DNA from: Alteromonas sp047556435
GTDB taxonomy: Bacteria; Pseudomonadota; Gammaproteobacteria; Enterobacterales; Alteromonadaceae
NCBI RefSeq assembly: GCF_047556435.1
Contig: NZ_CP180210.1
Span: forward strand, 3,162,001-3,226,000
Direction: 5' to 3'
DNA length: 64,000 bases
Positions 52,285 to 61,240 of the stretch are shown piece after piece. The position numbers and the translations under genes are program-made. The notes under the pieces were generated by a model. It did no database searches. It was not told the DNA's origin and saw only the letters and a program-made list of their open reading frames with translations. How positions within the stretch are numbered: position 1 is the first letter of the stretch; the number at the start of each line of letters is the position of its first letter.

Positions 52285-54957
52285 TTATGCGTAAAGTGGA
52301 TTTACTTTTTCAGCATCGATATCCAGGTCCTTCATGGCCTTGGACAGCGTCTTGGCATCAACATCACCCGCTTTATACAGCTCGTAAAGCGCGGCGTATG
52401 TGACGTATGCCGCATCCACTTCAAAATGACGACGCAGGTTCGCGCGGCTGTCTGAGCGACCAAAGCCGTCAGTACCCAGCACACGGTAGCTGCCTGGAAC
52501 AAAGCTGCGTACCTGATCTGCATAGTTCTTGATGTAGTCTGTTGCCGCGATTGTCGGACCATCAATGCCTGCTTCCAGCGTTTCGGTGATGAAAGGGACT
52601 TTTGTCTTATCATCCGGGTGTAGCATGTTGTGTCTGTCACACTCCATACCATCACGCGTCAGCTCGTTGAATGACGTCACACTGTATACTTCAGCAACTA
52701 CGTTATAGTCTTCTGCCAGCGTCGCCGCCGCTTCGCGAACCTGCTCCAGGATAGTCCCTGAGCCCAGCAGCTTCACTTTACGTTTGCGCTTCTTATCACC
52801 CACGGTATCCAGCAGATAAATCCCTTTTACAATGCCCTCTTCCACGCCTTTTGGCATTTCAGGTTGCTTGTAGTTTTCGTTCATAACGGTCAGGTAATAG
52901 AACACGTCTTCCTGTTCTTCCAGCATGCGGCGCATACCGTCCTGCACAATTACAGCAATTTCGTAACCGTAGGTAGGATCATAAGAGATACAGTTGGGGA
53001 TCAGCGCAGCCTGTGTATGCGAGTGACCGTCCTGGTGTTGCAAGCCTTCACCGTTCAGCGTAGTACGTCCAGCGGTACCACCAATCAGGAAGCCGCGGGT
53101 ACGTGAATCACCAGCTGCCCACGCCAGATCGCCAACGCGCTGGAACCCGAACATTGAGTAGTAAATGTAGAACGGCACCATTTGCAAGTCGTTGGTGCTG
53201 TAAGACGTACCCGCCGCCAGCCACGACGCCATTGCGCCAAGCTCGTTAATACCTTCCTGCAGTACCTGCCCTTTCTTGTCTTCGCGATAATACGCAACCT
53301 GATCAGAATCCTGCGGCTCGTACTTCTGGCCTTGTGAAGAGTAGATACCCACCTGACGGAACAAGCCTTCCATACCAAAGGTACGGGCTTCGTCCGGGAT
53401 GATTGGCACAATGCGCTTGCCAATCTGCTTATCTTTCAGCAATGCTGTCAGCACGCGCACAAAGGCCATAGTGGTAGAGATTTCGCGATCACCAGAGCCT
53501 TTTGTTACCGCTTCAAAGGCTTTCATTGGTGGCGCAGGCAAGTCTTCAGATGCCTTGGCGCGACGCACCGGCATATAGCCATGCAGCGCTTCTCGACGAG
53601 CGCGCAGATATTTCATCTCTTCGCTGTCTTCGTCAAACTTGTAGTAAGGCAGGTCAGATAACTTGTCATCTGATACAGGAATATTGAAACGGTCACGGTA
53701 TGCTTTCACTGCATCCATATCCATTTTCTTCACCTGGTGGGCAATGTTCTTACCTTCACCCGCTGCGCCCATGCCATACCCTTTTACGGTTTTGGCCAGG
53801 ATCACCTGTGGACGCCCTTTGGTATTTACCGCGCGGTCGTAGGCCGCATACACTTTCACAGGGTCATGACCACCACGGTTCAGGCGCCAGATGTCTTCAT
53901 CAGACATGTTTGACACCATTTCTTTCGTTTCAGGATATTTGCCGAAGAATTTTTCACGGGTGTACGCACCGCCTTTGGCTTTACAGTTCTGGTACTCGCC
54001 GTCGATGGTTTCGTTCATCAGTTGCAGTAGTTTGCCAGTGGTATCGCGGGCCAACAGTGGATCCCAGTAACGCCCCCAGATGACCTTGATGACTTCCCAA
54101 CCTGCACCGCGGAACGTACCTTCCAGTTCCTGAATAATTTTGCCGTTACCACGTACCGGACCGTCGAGACGCTGCAGGTTACAGTTGATAACGAATGTCA
54201 GGTTATCCAACCCTTCCCGCGACGCCAGGCCAATTGCACCCAAGCTTTCCGGCTCATCACACTCACCGTCACCCAGATAACACCAAACACGTTGCTCTGA
54301 ACAGTCTTTGATACCGCGGTCAGTTAAGTATTTGAGGAAGCGGGCCAGATAAATAGCCTGCATGGGACCTAAGCCCATTGATACTGTGGGGAACTGCCAG
54401 AAGTCTGGCATTAATTTCGGGTGTGGGTAAGACGATACGCCCTTGCCGTCGACTTCCTGGCGGAAACCATCAAGCTGCTCTTCCGTCAGACGACCTTCAA
54501 TAAATGCACGGGAGTAAATACCCGGGGCCACGTGGCCCTGATAAAAAACATAGTCGCCGCCGTCTTTTTCATTGGGCGCGCGATAGAAGTGGTTGAAACC
54601 TACATCGTAAAGCATGGCCGAAGAAGCAAATGACGAAATATGGCCACCCAGCTCAAGATTTTTCTTAGAGGCACGCAGTACCATCATCAATGCATTCCAG
54701 CGCAGAGCGTTTCTGATTTTGCCCTCGATGGTCTGGTCGCCAGGCATGGTAGGTTCCTGCCCCGGCGGAATGGAATTTATATAAGCGGTTGTCGCATCGT
54801 ACGGTAAGTGGGCACCATTTCTGCGCGCTTTTTCAATCAATGATTCTAATAAGAAGTGAGCCCTGTCTGTACCTTCTTCTTCTAATACTGACTCTAACGA
54901 ATCCAACCATTCTTGTGTTTCTTGCGGATCCACATCTTGGTGCATCATATCAGTCAT
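52285..54957 (-). CDS. aceE: pyruvate dehydrogenase E1 component
   Basis: A 890-residue homodimeric E1. It decarboxylates pyruvate with thiamine diphosphate and acetylates the lipoyl arm of AceF. Motifs: DPQETQEWLDSLESVLEEEG at the start, the ThDP site GDGECDEPESLGAIGLASRE ending in NLTFVINCNLQRLDGPV, and the DGFGRSDSRANLRRHFEVD C-terminal region. The length fits E. coli (887). First gene of the aceE-aceF-lpd operon, 21 bases before aceF; pdhR lies upstream on the same strand. Confidence 0.98.
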   Translation of the reverse strand: MTDMMHQDVDPQETQEWLDSLESVLEEEGTDRAHFLLESLIEKARRNGAHLPYDATTAYINSIPPGQEPTMPGDQTIEGKIRNALRWNALMMVLRASKKNLELGGHISSFASSAMLYDVGFNHFYRAPNEKDGGDYVFYQGHVAPGIYSRAFIEGRLTEEQLDGFRQEVDGKGVSSYPHPKLMPDFWQFPTVSMGLGPMQAIYLARFLKYLTDRGIKDCSEQRVWCYLGDGECDEPESLGAIGLASREGLDNLTFVINCNLQRLDGPVRGNGKIIQELEGTFRGAGWEVIKVIWGRYWDPLLARDTTGKLLQLMNETIDGEYQNCKAKGGAYTREKFFGKYPETKEMVSNMSDEDIWRLNRGGHDPVKVYAAYDRAVNTKGRPQVILAKTVKGYGMGAAGEGKNIAHQVKKMDMDAVKAYRDRFNIPVSDDKLSDLPYYKFDEDSEEMKYLRARREALHGYMPVRRAKASEDLPAPPMKAFEAVTKGSGDREISTTMAFVRVLTALLKDKQIGKRIVPIIPDEARTFGMEGLFRQVGIYSSQGQKYEPQDSDQVAYYREDKKGQVLQEGINELGAMASWLAAGTSYSTNDLQMVPFYIYYSMFGFQRVGDLAWAAGDSRTRGFLIGGTAGRTTLNGEGLQHQDGHSHTQAALIPNCISYDPTYGYEIAVIVQDGMRRMLEEQEDVFYYLTVMNENYKQPEMPKGVEEGIVKGIYLLDTVGDKKRKRKVKLLGSGTILEQVREAAATLAEDYNVVAEVYSVTSFNELTRDGMECDRHNMLHPDDKTKVPFITETLEAGIDGPTIAATDYIKNYADQVRSFVPGSYRVLGTDGFGRSDSRANLRRHFEVDAAYVTYAALYELYKAGDVDAKTLSKAMKDLDIDAEKVNPLYA

Positions 54958-55121
54958 GGTGCCATCCTATGTTTGCTTATATAGAACATCACCCGCCCGG
55001 GCGACTATTCCCGTCGGATGAATACCTAAATTACGTTGTACTCTGAGCAAGCCATTGTGGCTCACCCAATACTGATGTCTGCGAGTTCGTCAGGCCATCA
55101 GATTGTCGGGCTTCACGCCTC

Positions 55122-55868
55122 TTATATTTCCAGTCGTCTCAGCGCACGTTGAACGCGGCTGTCGCGCTGGTTGATATCCAGTAGGGTTTTTTCAATAAAG
55201 GCCAGATGCGCGTTACAGGCTTGTCTCGCCGCTTCCGGATCTCTCGATGCAATGGCTTCGACTATCTCACAGCGCTGACGCGCGATGTCGTCGACGACCG
55301 TGGTATGTAATGCCAGCATCTCAAGGTTTCTTTCAATGTTCTCAATCAACATACTTTGCATCGTGCTCATCACATGCAATAACACCATGTTGTGAGACGC
55401 CCGCGCCATGATGATGTAGAAACGTCCCAAGGCCTCAGCCTGTGCACGTTTACTTTCATTTTTTCCCGGCGTCGGTAAATCTTCCAGCGCACTGCGCAGG
55501 GCCTGATAATCCTCAGGTTGTCCGCGCAATGCTGCATAATACGCAGCCATCCCTTCCAGCGCATGACGAAACTCCAGCAAATCGAACTGGGTTTCCGGCC
55601 GGCGGCTGATCAGCGCCATTAACGGGTCGGTCATCGCGGCATTCAAATCGCGGCTGATAAAAGTACCGCCGCCTTGCTTTCGCTCAACCAACCCACGCGC
55701 CTGTAAATTCCCAATTGCTTCGCGCAGCGACGGACGAGACACATCGAACTCCTGAGCCAGTTCACGCTCAGGGGGAAGCTGTTGTCCTGCCAATAGCGTC
55801 CCGTCCAGAATCATAGATTCCAGTTGCTCGGTGATCACATCTGACAGTTTTTTACGTCCCTGACGCAT
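55122..55868 (-). CDS. pdhR: GntR-family repressor of pyruvate dehydrogenase
   Basis: 248 residues. The N-terminal winged helix (LPPERELAQEFDVSRPSLREAIGNLQARGLVERKQGGGTFI, in parts) is followed by an FCD ligand domain with the helix pattern ALEGMAAYYAALRG and HNMVLLHVMSTM. It should release DNA when pyruvate binds. A PdhR box lies 65 bases upstream of its start, and aceEF-lpd follow downstream, so control of itself and the complex is expected. Confidence 0.93.
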   Translation of the reverse strand: MRQGRKKLSDVITEQLESMILDGTLLAGQQLPPERELAQEFDVSRPSLREAIGNLQARGLVERKQGGGTFISRDLNAAMTDPLMALISRRPETQFDLLEFRHALEGMAAYYAALRGQPEDYQALRSALEDLPTPGKNESKRAQAEALGRFYIIMARASHNMVLLHVMSTMQSMLIENIERNLEMLALHTTVVDDIARQRCEIVEAIASRDPEAARQACNAHLAFIEKTLLDINQRDSRVQRALRRLEI

Positions 55869-56179
55869 TTATCTTAGTCCCGCTTACGAAAAAAGGCGGC
55901 TAAATTGTAAACAAGTTTACGACGCCACCCACAATTGGTAATACCATTTTACCTATACAGTGTAGGTCAGAATGTTTCGCACGTAAATAGCAGCCTGCAT
56001 AGCAGGCCCGAATCAGGCCACTATTTGTTAAGCTTTATTGTTGAATTTGTTGCAAAAATTGTGTCACTCAAAACTGGTCTGATGAGGATTACTGACTAAA
56101 TAACGGCCAGCAATCCTGATATTTTCCCAGCCCCTACACGGAATGGTTACGTATCAGTATGAGCTAAATACCAAGTAGA
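55869..56179. other. intergenic region upstream of pdhR
   Basis: About 310 bases between pdhR and ampE, both leftward. It contains the PdhR box (55933-55949) and the promoter of pdhR. Nothing else recognisable is present. Confidence 0.45.
55933..55949. promoter_or_regulatory. PdhR box
   Basis: AATTGGTAATACCATTT matches the known PdhR consensus of ATTGGT, three bases and ACCAAT at all but one or two positions. It is 65 bases before the pdhR start codon. Confidence 0.75.
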
Positions 56180-57052
56180 TCAGGACAATGTGCCTATCAG
56201 GGTGAGTGCAGCAGTCACGACAAGCAAAAACAGAATGTTACGCTTTGCCAGTTTTACCAGCACCTTAGGTTCAACCGCAGCATTTTCTTTCTGCGCATTC
56301 TGTTCTTCAGGTGTCAGCATTTCCGCCTTGCCTGCGATAGTCGTTAACAACTCTCGGGGCATCGTTTGTAGGTCCGTCAGTGACCTAGCCCACGTGGGAA
56401 ACGCGTTGGAAAAGTGTCCCATCATCAGCAAACCAAAGGCCGTAATGCGAACCGGAATGAAGTCGAGCGCGTAGAGAAGTCGCGCGGTCGCCTGTGCAAG
56501 TGCTGATCCGGACTCACAAAAGGCGTTGTGCGCGCTGCGGCTAAAAGTGTAGAACAGTGCCCCTGGCGCACCGAAGGCCAGAAACCATAATATAACCGCA
56601 GCATAATGTTGGTAATTCAGCCACGTCAGATGCTGCCCAAAGGTTTTCCCCTCAGATTGTGCCTCGGTTCCTTCCTGCTGATAGTTGCATCCACCATGAC
56701 CAAGCTGATCGGTGTAAAGCGAACACGCTTCCAGATCGCCACGTTCTGCGGCTTTAAGGAAACATTTATAGGTGGCGCGCAACGCAGGACAGCCGATGCA
56801 GACAAACAAAATAACCGTTTGCTCTATAAATGTGAGAAATGTGCCAAGCAACCAATGCTCGATAAGGGCAAGCAATAGCGCCGGCAGCAGTAGTACGCCC
56901 CATACCTGAACGGCTTCTGTATTCTCTTTTATCCAGCCTTTGTCCATTACCCACCGGCGGAATTGCTCAGCATAGGTTTCTACATGCCATGCCGGAGCCT
57001 TTTCCAGGCTGCGCTCAAGTGAAAGTACAATGAGCAAACTAATTAACATCAT
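56180..57052 (-). CDS. ampE: AmpE inner-membrane protein
   Basis: 290 residues, regulatory signalling modulator family. N-terminal hydrophobic start (MMLISLLIVLSLERSLEK), further membrane segments near 45-85, 148-168 and the C-terminus (ILFLLVVTAALTLIG). The W/H-rich loop QHLTWLNYQHYAAVILW is typical. Its role beside AmpD in beta-lactamase induction is poorly known. Its ATG overlaps the ampD stop by 4 bases (ATGA), so the two are translationally coupled. No ampC or ampR is nearby. Confidence 0.9.
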   Translation of the reverse strand: MMLISLLIVLSLERSLEKAPAWHVETYAEQFRRWVMDKGWIKENTEAVQVWGVLLLPALLLALIEHWLLGTFLTFIEQTVILFVCIGCPALRATYKCFLKAAERGDLEACSLYTDQLGHGGCNYQQEGTEAQSEGKTFGQHLTWLNYQHYAAVILWFLAFGAPGALFYTFSRSAHNAFCESGSALAQATARLLYALDFIPVRITAFGLLMMGHFSNAFPTWARSLTDLQTMPRELLTTIAGKAEMLTPEEQNAQKENAAVEPKVLVKLAKRNILFLLVVTAALTLIGTLS

Positions 57053-57612
57053 AATCGTAATTCCCTGTTATCAAAGAGAGATTGCCGGTACCTGGCCCAG
57101 TCAAAATGAGGGCCGGGATCGGTTTTTCTCCCCGGTGCAATATCATTATGCCCGATAATTCGCCCACAAGTGATCAGAGGATAGTGCAACAGAATGTGTT
57201 TGCTTAAGGATGTCAGTGATACATATTGCGCATCGGTAAAGGGAAGCGTGTCCGTGCCTTCCAGTTCAATGCCTATGGCATAGTCATTACAGCGCTCGCG
57301 GCCCTGGAAGGAAGACACACCAGCGTGCCAAGCCCGCCCTGAGAAGGGAACATATTGCTCGATGCGCCCGTCACGGTAAATGACACAATGAGCAGAAACC
57401 CGCAAATGGGCGATGTCTTGGTAAAATGGGTGAGCATCTTTATCAAGACAGCCGGTAAACAGTTCCCGAATACCTGACGTACCAAACTCGCCAGGAGGTA
57501 GACTGATGTTGTGAATAACCAGTAACGATATCTCGGTATTATCGGGTCTCGCATCCCAAAAGCTGCAGTCAATGCTTGTGGCGTGCGCATAATAGTCTGG
57601 TTTTGAATTCAT
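57049..57612 (-). CDS. ampD: 1,6-anhydro-N-acetylmuramyl-L-alanine amidase
   Basis: 187 residues, no signal peptide, so cytosolic. It cleaves anhydromuropeptides during peptidoglycan recycling. Amidase_2 fold with zinc ligands His in LLVIHNISLPPGEFG, His in GHNDIAPGRKTDPGPHFDW and the Asp there; YAIGIELEGTD holds the catalytic Glu. First of the ampD-ampE pair. Confidence 0.95.
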   Translation of the reverse strand: MNSKPDYYAHATSIDCSFWDARPDNTEISLLVIHNISLPPGEFGTSGIRELFTGCLDKDAHPFYQDIAHLRVSAHCVIYRDGRIEQYVPFSGRAWHAGVSSFQGRERCNDYAIGIELEGTDTLPFTDAQYVSLTSLSKHILLHYPLITCGRIIGHNDIAPGRKTDPGPHFDWARYRQSLFDNRELRL

Positions 57613-57739
57613 AACGGCAAGATTGACAATTCAATAGTGAAGGTGTGACATCAGAGTAACAGGGTGCCTGATGTAACGGTAGTAATACCAGTTTAAACAC
57701 AGGCTCCACCGACGTGCTTGGCGATAAGACGGGGATGAG

Positions 57740-58249
57740 ATGACAGAGAACACAAATGGCGCAGGCAAATGGATGTATGTGCTGACATGGGTATGCGCCT
57801 TCGGCCTGCTGATACTGGTATTTGGTGATCTACTTGAGAAGCAGGTAAACCCAAACCAGGAGCCCGAATCGATGCGTATTGATAATCAGACTGAAGTCAG
57901 GCTAAAACAAAACCGTGCCGGTCATTACGTTACCAGCGGCTATATAAATGATGTGCCGGTGACGTTTTTGGTAGATACCGGGGCCACGGATGTCTCTGTA
58001 CCCGCTCATCTGCAACAGGAACTTGGTTTACTTGCTGGCAGAACCGGTCTGGCAAATACCGCTAATGGCACCGTTCGCATAGCAGAGACGCAGATTGACT
58101 CGCTTCGTATAGGCGATATTCAGTTAAGCGGTATTCGGGGAAACCTTAACCCAGGTATGCAAAGCGACCAGATTTTGCTGGGAATGAGTGTTTTGGGCCA
58201 ATTGGAGTTTACTCAGCGTGGGGAATGGTTAATATTGCGTACCCTTTGA
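57740..58249 (+). CDS. membrane-anchored retropepsin-like aspartic protease
   Basis: 169 residues. One N-terminal membrane helix (WMYVLTWVCAFGLLILVFGDLL) and a periplasmic domain of the TIGR02281/clan AA type with the single aspartic active site FLVDTGATDVSVPAHL. Such half-length domains act as homodimers. The physiological substrate is unknown. Divergent from ampD; nadC follows after 18 bases, so they are probably co-transcribed. Confidence 0.88.
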   Translation: MTENTNGAGKWMYVLTWVCAFGLLILVFGDLLEKQVNPNQEPESMRIDNQTEVRLKQNRAGHYVTSGYINDVPVTFLVDTGATDVSVPAHLQQELGLLAGRTGLANTANGTVRIAETQIDSLRIGDIQLSGIRGNLNPGMQSDQILLGMSVLGQLEFTQRGEWLILRTL

Positions 58250-58267
58250 CAAGATGAGCAATTCGCA

Positions 58268-59125
58268 ATGACACGCCCGGATTTACGCCTAATCGAAAAA
58301 CAAGTCTCCCTTGCCCTTGAAGAAGACTTAGGAGGTGAGCTGCTGCCCTCTCAAGACATCACCGCAAACCTGATTGGTGCAGACACCCAAGCCAAAGCGA
58401 CCATCATCACCCGGGAAGACTGTGTAGTATGCGGAGTCGACTGGGCAACAGCGGCATTTGCGCTTGTTGATGCTGCAATTAAAATCGAGTGGTATGTGAA
58501 GGATGGCGATAAGGTATCGGCTGACACACGTTTGTGTCGCGTCAACGGACCGGCGCGTGGCATTTTGACAGCCGAGCGCACTGCGCTTAACTTCTTACAA
58601 ACGCTTTCCGGCACCGCCACAGTTGCGCATTATTATGCGTCGATTCTGAAAGACAGCCCTACCCGCATTCTGGATACCCGCAAGACGTTACCTGGTTTAC
58701 GCCTGGCACAAAAGTATGCTGTGTCATGTGGTGGCGGTAAGAACCATCGTGTGGGGCTGTTTGATGCCTTTCTTATTAAAGAAAACCACATTATGGCGTG
58801 TGGCGGTATTGCCAAAGCCATCGCTCAAGCAAAGCAGGATCATCCGCAAAAGCCCGTGGAGGTTGAGGTAGAGAGCCTTGATGAATTTACAGAGGCGAAG
58901 GACGCTGGCGCTGATATTGTGATGCTGGATAATTTTACCAATGAACAGATCCAACGCGCAGTCGATATAAATGACGGCAAGTGTAAACTGGAAGTATCAG
59001 GCAATATTACTGACGAGCGGCTATTATCTTTAGGGTCAATAGGTGTGGATTACATTTCTTCAGGCGCGTTAACCAAACATGTACAGGCTATTGATTTGTC
59101 CTTAAGAGTTGCGCTGGAAGACTGA
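58268..59125 (+). CDS. nadC: quinolinate phosphoribosyltransferase
   Basis: 285 residues. It makes nicotinate mononucleotide from quinolinate and PRPP in NAD synthesis. Signatures: DITANLIGADTQAKATIITRE, LNFLQTLSGTAT, RILDTRKTLPGLRLAQKYAV (in parts), GGGKNHRVGLFDAFLIKENHI and VEVESLDEF. The length is as expected. It sits between the protease gene and the pil genes, as is common in related bacteria. Confidence 0.97.
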   Translation: MTRPDLRLIEKQVSLALEEDLGGELLPSQDITANLIGADTQAKATIITREDCVVCGVDWATAAFALVDAAIKIEWYVKDGDKVSADTRLCRVNGPARGILTAERTALNFLQTLSGTATVAHYYASILKDSPTRILDTRKTLPGLRLAQKYAVSCGGGKNHRVGLFDAFLIKENHIMACGGIAKAIAQAKQDHPQKPVEVEVESLDEFTEAKDAGADIVMLDNFTNEQIQRAVDINDGKCKLEVSGNITDERLLSLGSIGVDYISSGALTKHVQAIDLSLRVALED

Positions 59126-59234
59126 ATTCCTGAGGTGTATAGCAGATAGTTATTACTTACTGCAGCCACGTTAGAGTGTGACATTGAACACATTATGTTC
59201 ACCAAAACGGACACCACGGTATATTTTCTGATAC

Positions 59235-59267
59235 TTGTCAGATACAAAACTCTTTCTATACTGACAA
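59235..59267. promoter_or_regulatory. inverted repeat upstream of pilA
   Basis: TTGTCAG at 59235-59241 and CTGACAA at 59261-59267 form a perfect 7-bp inverted repeat about 100 bases before pilA. TTGTCA could also serve as a -35 element with TATACT near 59257. No clear sigma-54 GG/GC pair was found in the 240-base region. Confidence 0.35.
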
Positions 59268-59365
59268 TCAAGTACCGGGGACGTTGGACAGAACGCCTCA
59301 GGTATATAACGTAACGTTGAATGACATTTATTTTAAAAGCGTGATACACGTCCCGGAGAAAGACC

Positions 59366-59806
59366 ATGAAACAAGTTAAAGCGTCTAACCAAAAAGGTTT
59401 TACACTAATCGAACTGATGATCGTTGTTGCTATCATCGGTATTCTTGCAGCCATCGCACTGCCTGCATACCAGAACTACGTGAAAAAAGCGAAGTTCACT
59501 GAACTGCTGAACGCCGCAAGCGCAGCCAAATCTGCGGTAGAGATTTGTTACCAGTCTCTTGACGCCCTGACTGACTGTAGTGCCGGTCAAAACGGTGTTC
59601 CAGCTAACATCACTGCTGGCGCGGGTGTATCAGGTGTAGCTACTGCGGGTGGTACTATAACTGTAACGCCTCCTACTGATGAGTCAGCGCTTACTGGCGA
59701 GAGTGTTGTGTTCACTCCGACTGCAACCGGTAACGGTAACCTGAGCTGGGCTATGACATGTAACGTTGAACTGTCTAACAGCTGTACTGCAGCAGCAGCT
59801 CCTTAA
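59366..59806 (+). CDS. pilA: type IV major pilin
   Basis: 146 residues. An 11-residue leader ends in Gly and is cleaved before Phe in KGFTLIELMIVVAIIG, with the conserved Glu5 of the mature protein. The hydrophobic N-terminal helix continues LAAIALPAYQNYVKKAKF. Two Cys pairs are seen (EICYQSLDALTDC, MTCNVELSNSC); the last pair forms the D-loop. GGAG precedes the ATG. PilD, which cleaves it, is encoded nearby. A strong terminator follows, so it is transcribed on its own. Confidence 0.95.
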   Translation: MKQVKASNQKGFTLIELMIVVAIIGILAAIALPAYQNYVKKAKFTELLNAASAAKSAVEICYQSLDALTDCSAGQNGVPANITAGAGVSGVATAGGTITVTPPTDESALTGESVVFTPTATGNGNLSWAMTCNVELSNSCTAAAAP

Positions 59807-59832
59807 TAATTAACAAAACGCAGATTTAGATA

Positions 59833-59861
59833 GGGACTCAAAATGTTTGGGTCCCTTTTTT
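59833..59861 (+). terminator. terminator between pilA and pilC
   Basis: GGGACTCAAA and TTTGGGTCCC pair (one G-T) with a 3-base loop, followed by TTTTTTG. It isolates pilA from pilC. Confidence 0.88.
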
Positions 59862-59897
59862 GTTTTCGGCATTAACCTTTTATAGTGAATACAGTGT

Positions 59898-61109
59898 ATG
59901 GCCGCCAATGATCTGATTACCTTTGAATGGCAGGGTGCGGATAAATCCGGAGCAGCTCGCAAAGGCGAGATAAGAGCGAAGAACCCCGTTGCTGCCAAAA
60001 ACATGCTGCGTGGACAAGGCATATCCGCCAAGCGCGTAAGAAAGAAAACGACTTCCATTCTTAAGCGTAAGGCAAAGATCAAGCCCGCTGACATTTCCAT
60101 AATGTCCAGACAGCTCGCCACGATGTTGAGTGCCGGCGTGTCATTAATACAGTCGCTGGACATGATTGCTCAGGGCCATGCCAACCCCACTATGCGTAAA
60201 CTGCTGGATGAGATTTCCAACGAGGTGAAAGCGGGTACGCCATTATCTACCGCGCTTCGCAAACATCCTGACTATTTTGATGACCTGTATTGCGATCTGG
60301 TGGCTACCGGTGAGCAGTCGGGTTCCCTTGAAACCATTTACGACCGCATTGCAACCTACAAAGAAAAAGCTGAAGCGCTGAAGTCAAAAATTAAAAAAGC
60401 GATGTTCTACCCCATCGCCGTTGTCGTTGTGGCGTTTATCGTCACCACCATTTTGCTGGTTTTCGTGGTGCCTCAGTTTGAAGAGATTTTCAGTAGCTTT
60501 GGCGCAGAGTTACCGGCTTTCACTCAATTAGTTTTGGCAATCTCGAAATTTGTACAGAATTACGGGGTATTCATCGCCATAGCAGCTGTGGGTGCAGGCG
60601 CAATGTTTATGCGCGCCCACAAGAAATCACAAAAGCTGCGCGACAGCGTGGATAAAAAAGTACTGCGAATTCCCGTCATCGGTGAAATACTGAAAAAGGC
60701 AAGTATTGCGCGTTTTACCCGCACCCTTTCTACTACCTTCGCCGCCGGAGTGCCGTTAATGGGCGCCTTGGAATCGGCCGCAGGCGCCTCGGGTAATGCG
60801 GTTTACCGCGACGCCATTTTGTTCATTCGTGATGAAGTCTCTGGCGGTACGCAAATGAATGACGCCATGCGTGCCACTGCGGTATTTCCGGATATGGTTA
60901 CACAAATGATAGCCATCGGTGAGGAATCTGGCGCGGTTGATGAGATGCTTTCTAAAATCGCGACCATTTACGAAGCCGAAGTGGATGATATGGTTGATGG
61001 GTTAACCAGCTTGCTGGAGCCCATGATTATGGCCGTACTGGGTGTGGTAATTGGTGGCCTGATTATCGCCATGTATCTGCCAATCTTCCAGATGGGTAAT
61101 GTAGTTTAA
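59898..61109 (+). CDS. pilC: type IV pilus inner-membrane platform protein
   Basis: 403 residues with two T2SSF domains (about 70-193 and 273-395) and three membrane helices. Signature ADISIMSRQLATMLSAGVSLIQSLDMI, GEQSGSLETIYDRIATYKEK, and in the second copy IARFTRTLSTTFAAGVPLMGALE and GEESGAVDEMLSKIATIYE. It anchors the PilB/PilT motors. pilB normally lies just before it but is absent; only 91 bases separate the pilA stop and this start, and the ribosome site is weak. Confidence 0.95.
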   Translation: MAANDLITFEWQGADKSGAARKGEIRAKNPVAAKNMLRGQGISAKRVRKKTTSILKRKAKIKPADISIMSRQLATMLSAGVSLIQSLDMIAQGHANPTMRKLLDEISNEVKAGTPLSTALRKHPDYFDDLYCDLVATGEQSGSLETIYDRIATYKEKAEALKSKIKKAMFYPIAVVVVAFIVTTILLVFVVPQFEEIFSSFGAELPAFTQLVLAISKFVQNYGVFIAIAAVGAGAMFMRAHKKSQKLRDSVDKKVLRIPVIGEILKKASIARFTRTLSTTFAAGVPLMGALESAAGASGNAVYRDAILFIRDEVSGGTQMNDAMRATAVFPDMVTQMIAIGEESGAVDEMLSKIATIYEAEVDDMVDGLTSLLEPMIMAVLGVVIGGLIIAMYLPIFQMGNVV

Positions 61110-61240
61110 GCAGGCTCTGCGAACGTTTTGCATACAGCAAAACATTCGCAACTGAGCTGCGTATATTTCGCCCGCCAATATTGTGAAAAGGCTGCCACTC
61201 TGGCAGTCTTTCCACCACGATTTAAAGATAAAAATAAACC

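Noticed and set aside
51252..52403. Long plus-strand frames rich in Ser opposite aceF
   Set aside because: They are mirror images of the acidic Ala/Glu/Ser linkers and lipoyl domains of AceF and have no start signals.
59126..59365. A sigma-54 promoter for pilA
   Set aside because: No GG-N10-GC pair with the usual context was found; a sigma-70-like pair and an inverted repeat are seen instead.
59810..60163. A leftward frame of about 117 codons opposite pilC
   Set aside because: It is antisense to the start of pilC, lacks a ribosome site and resembles no protein family.
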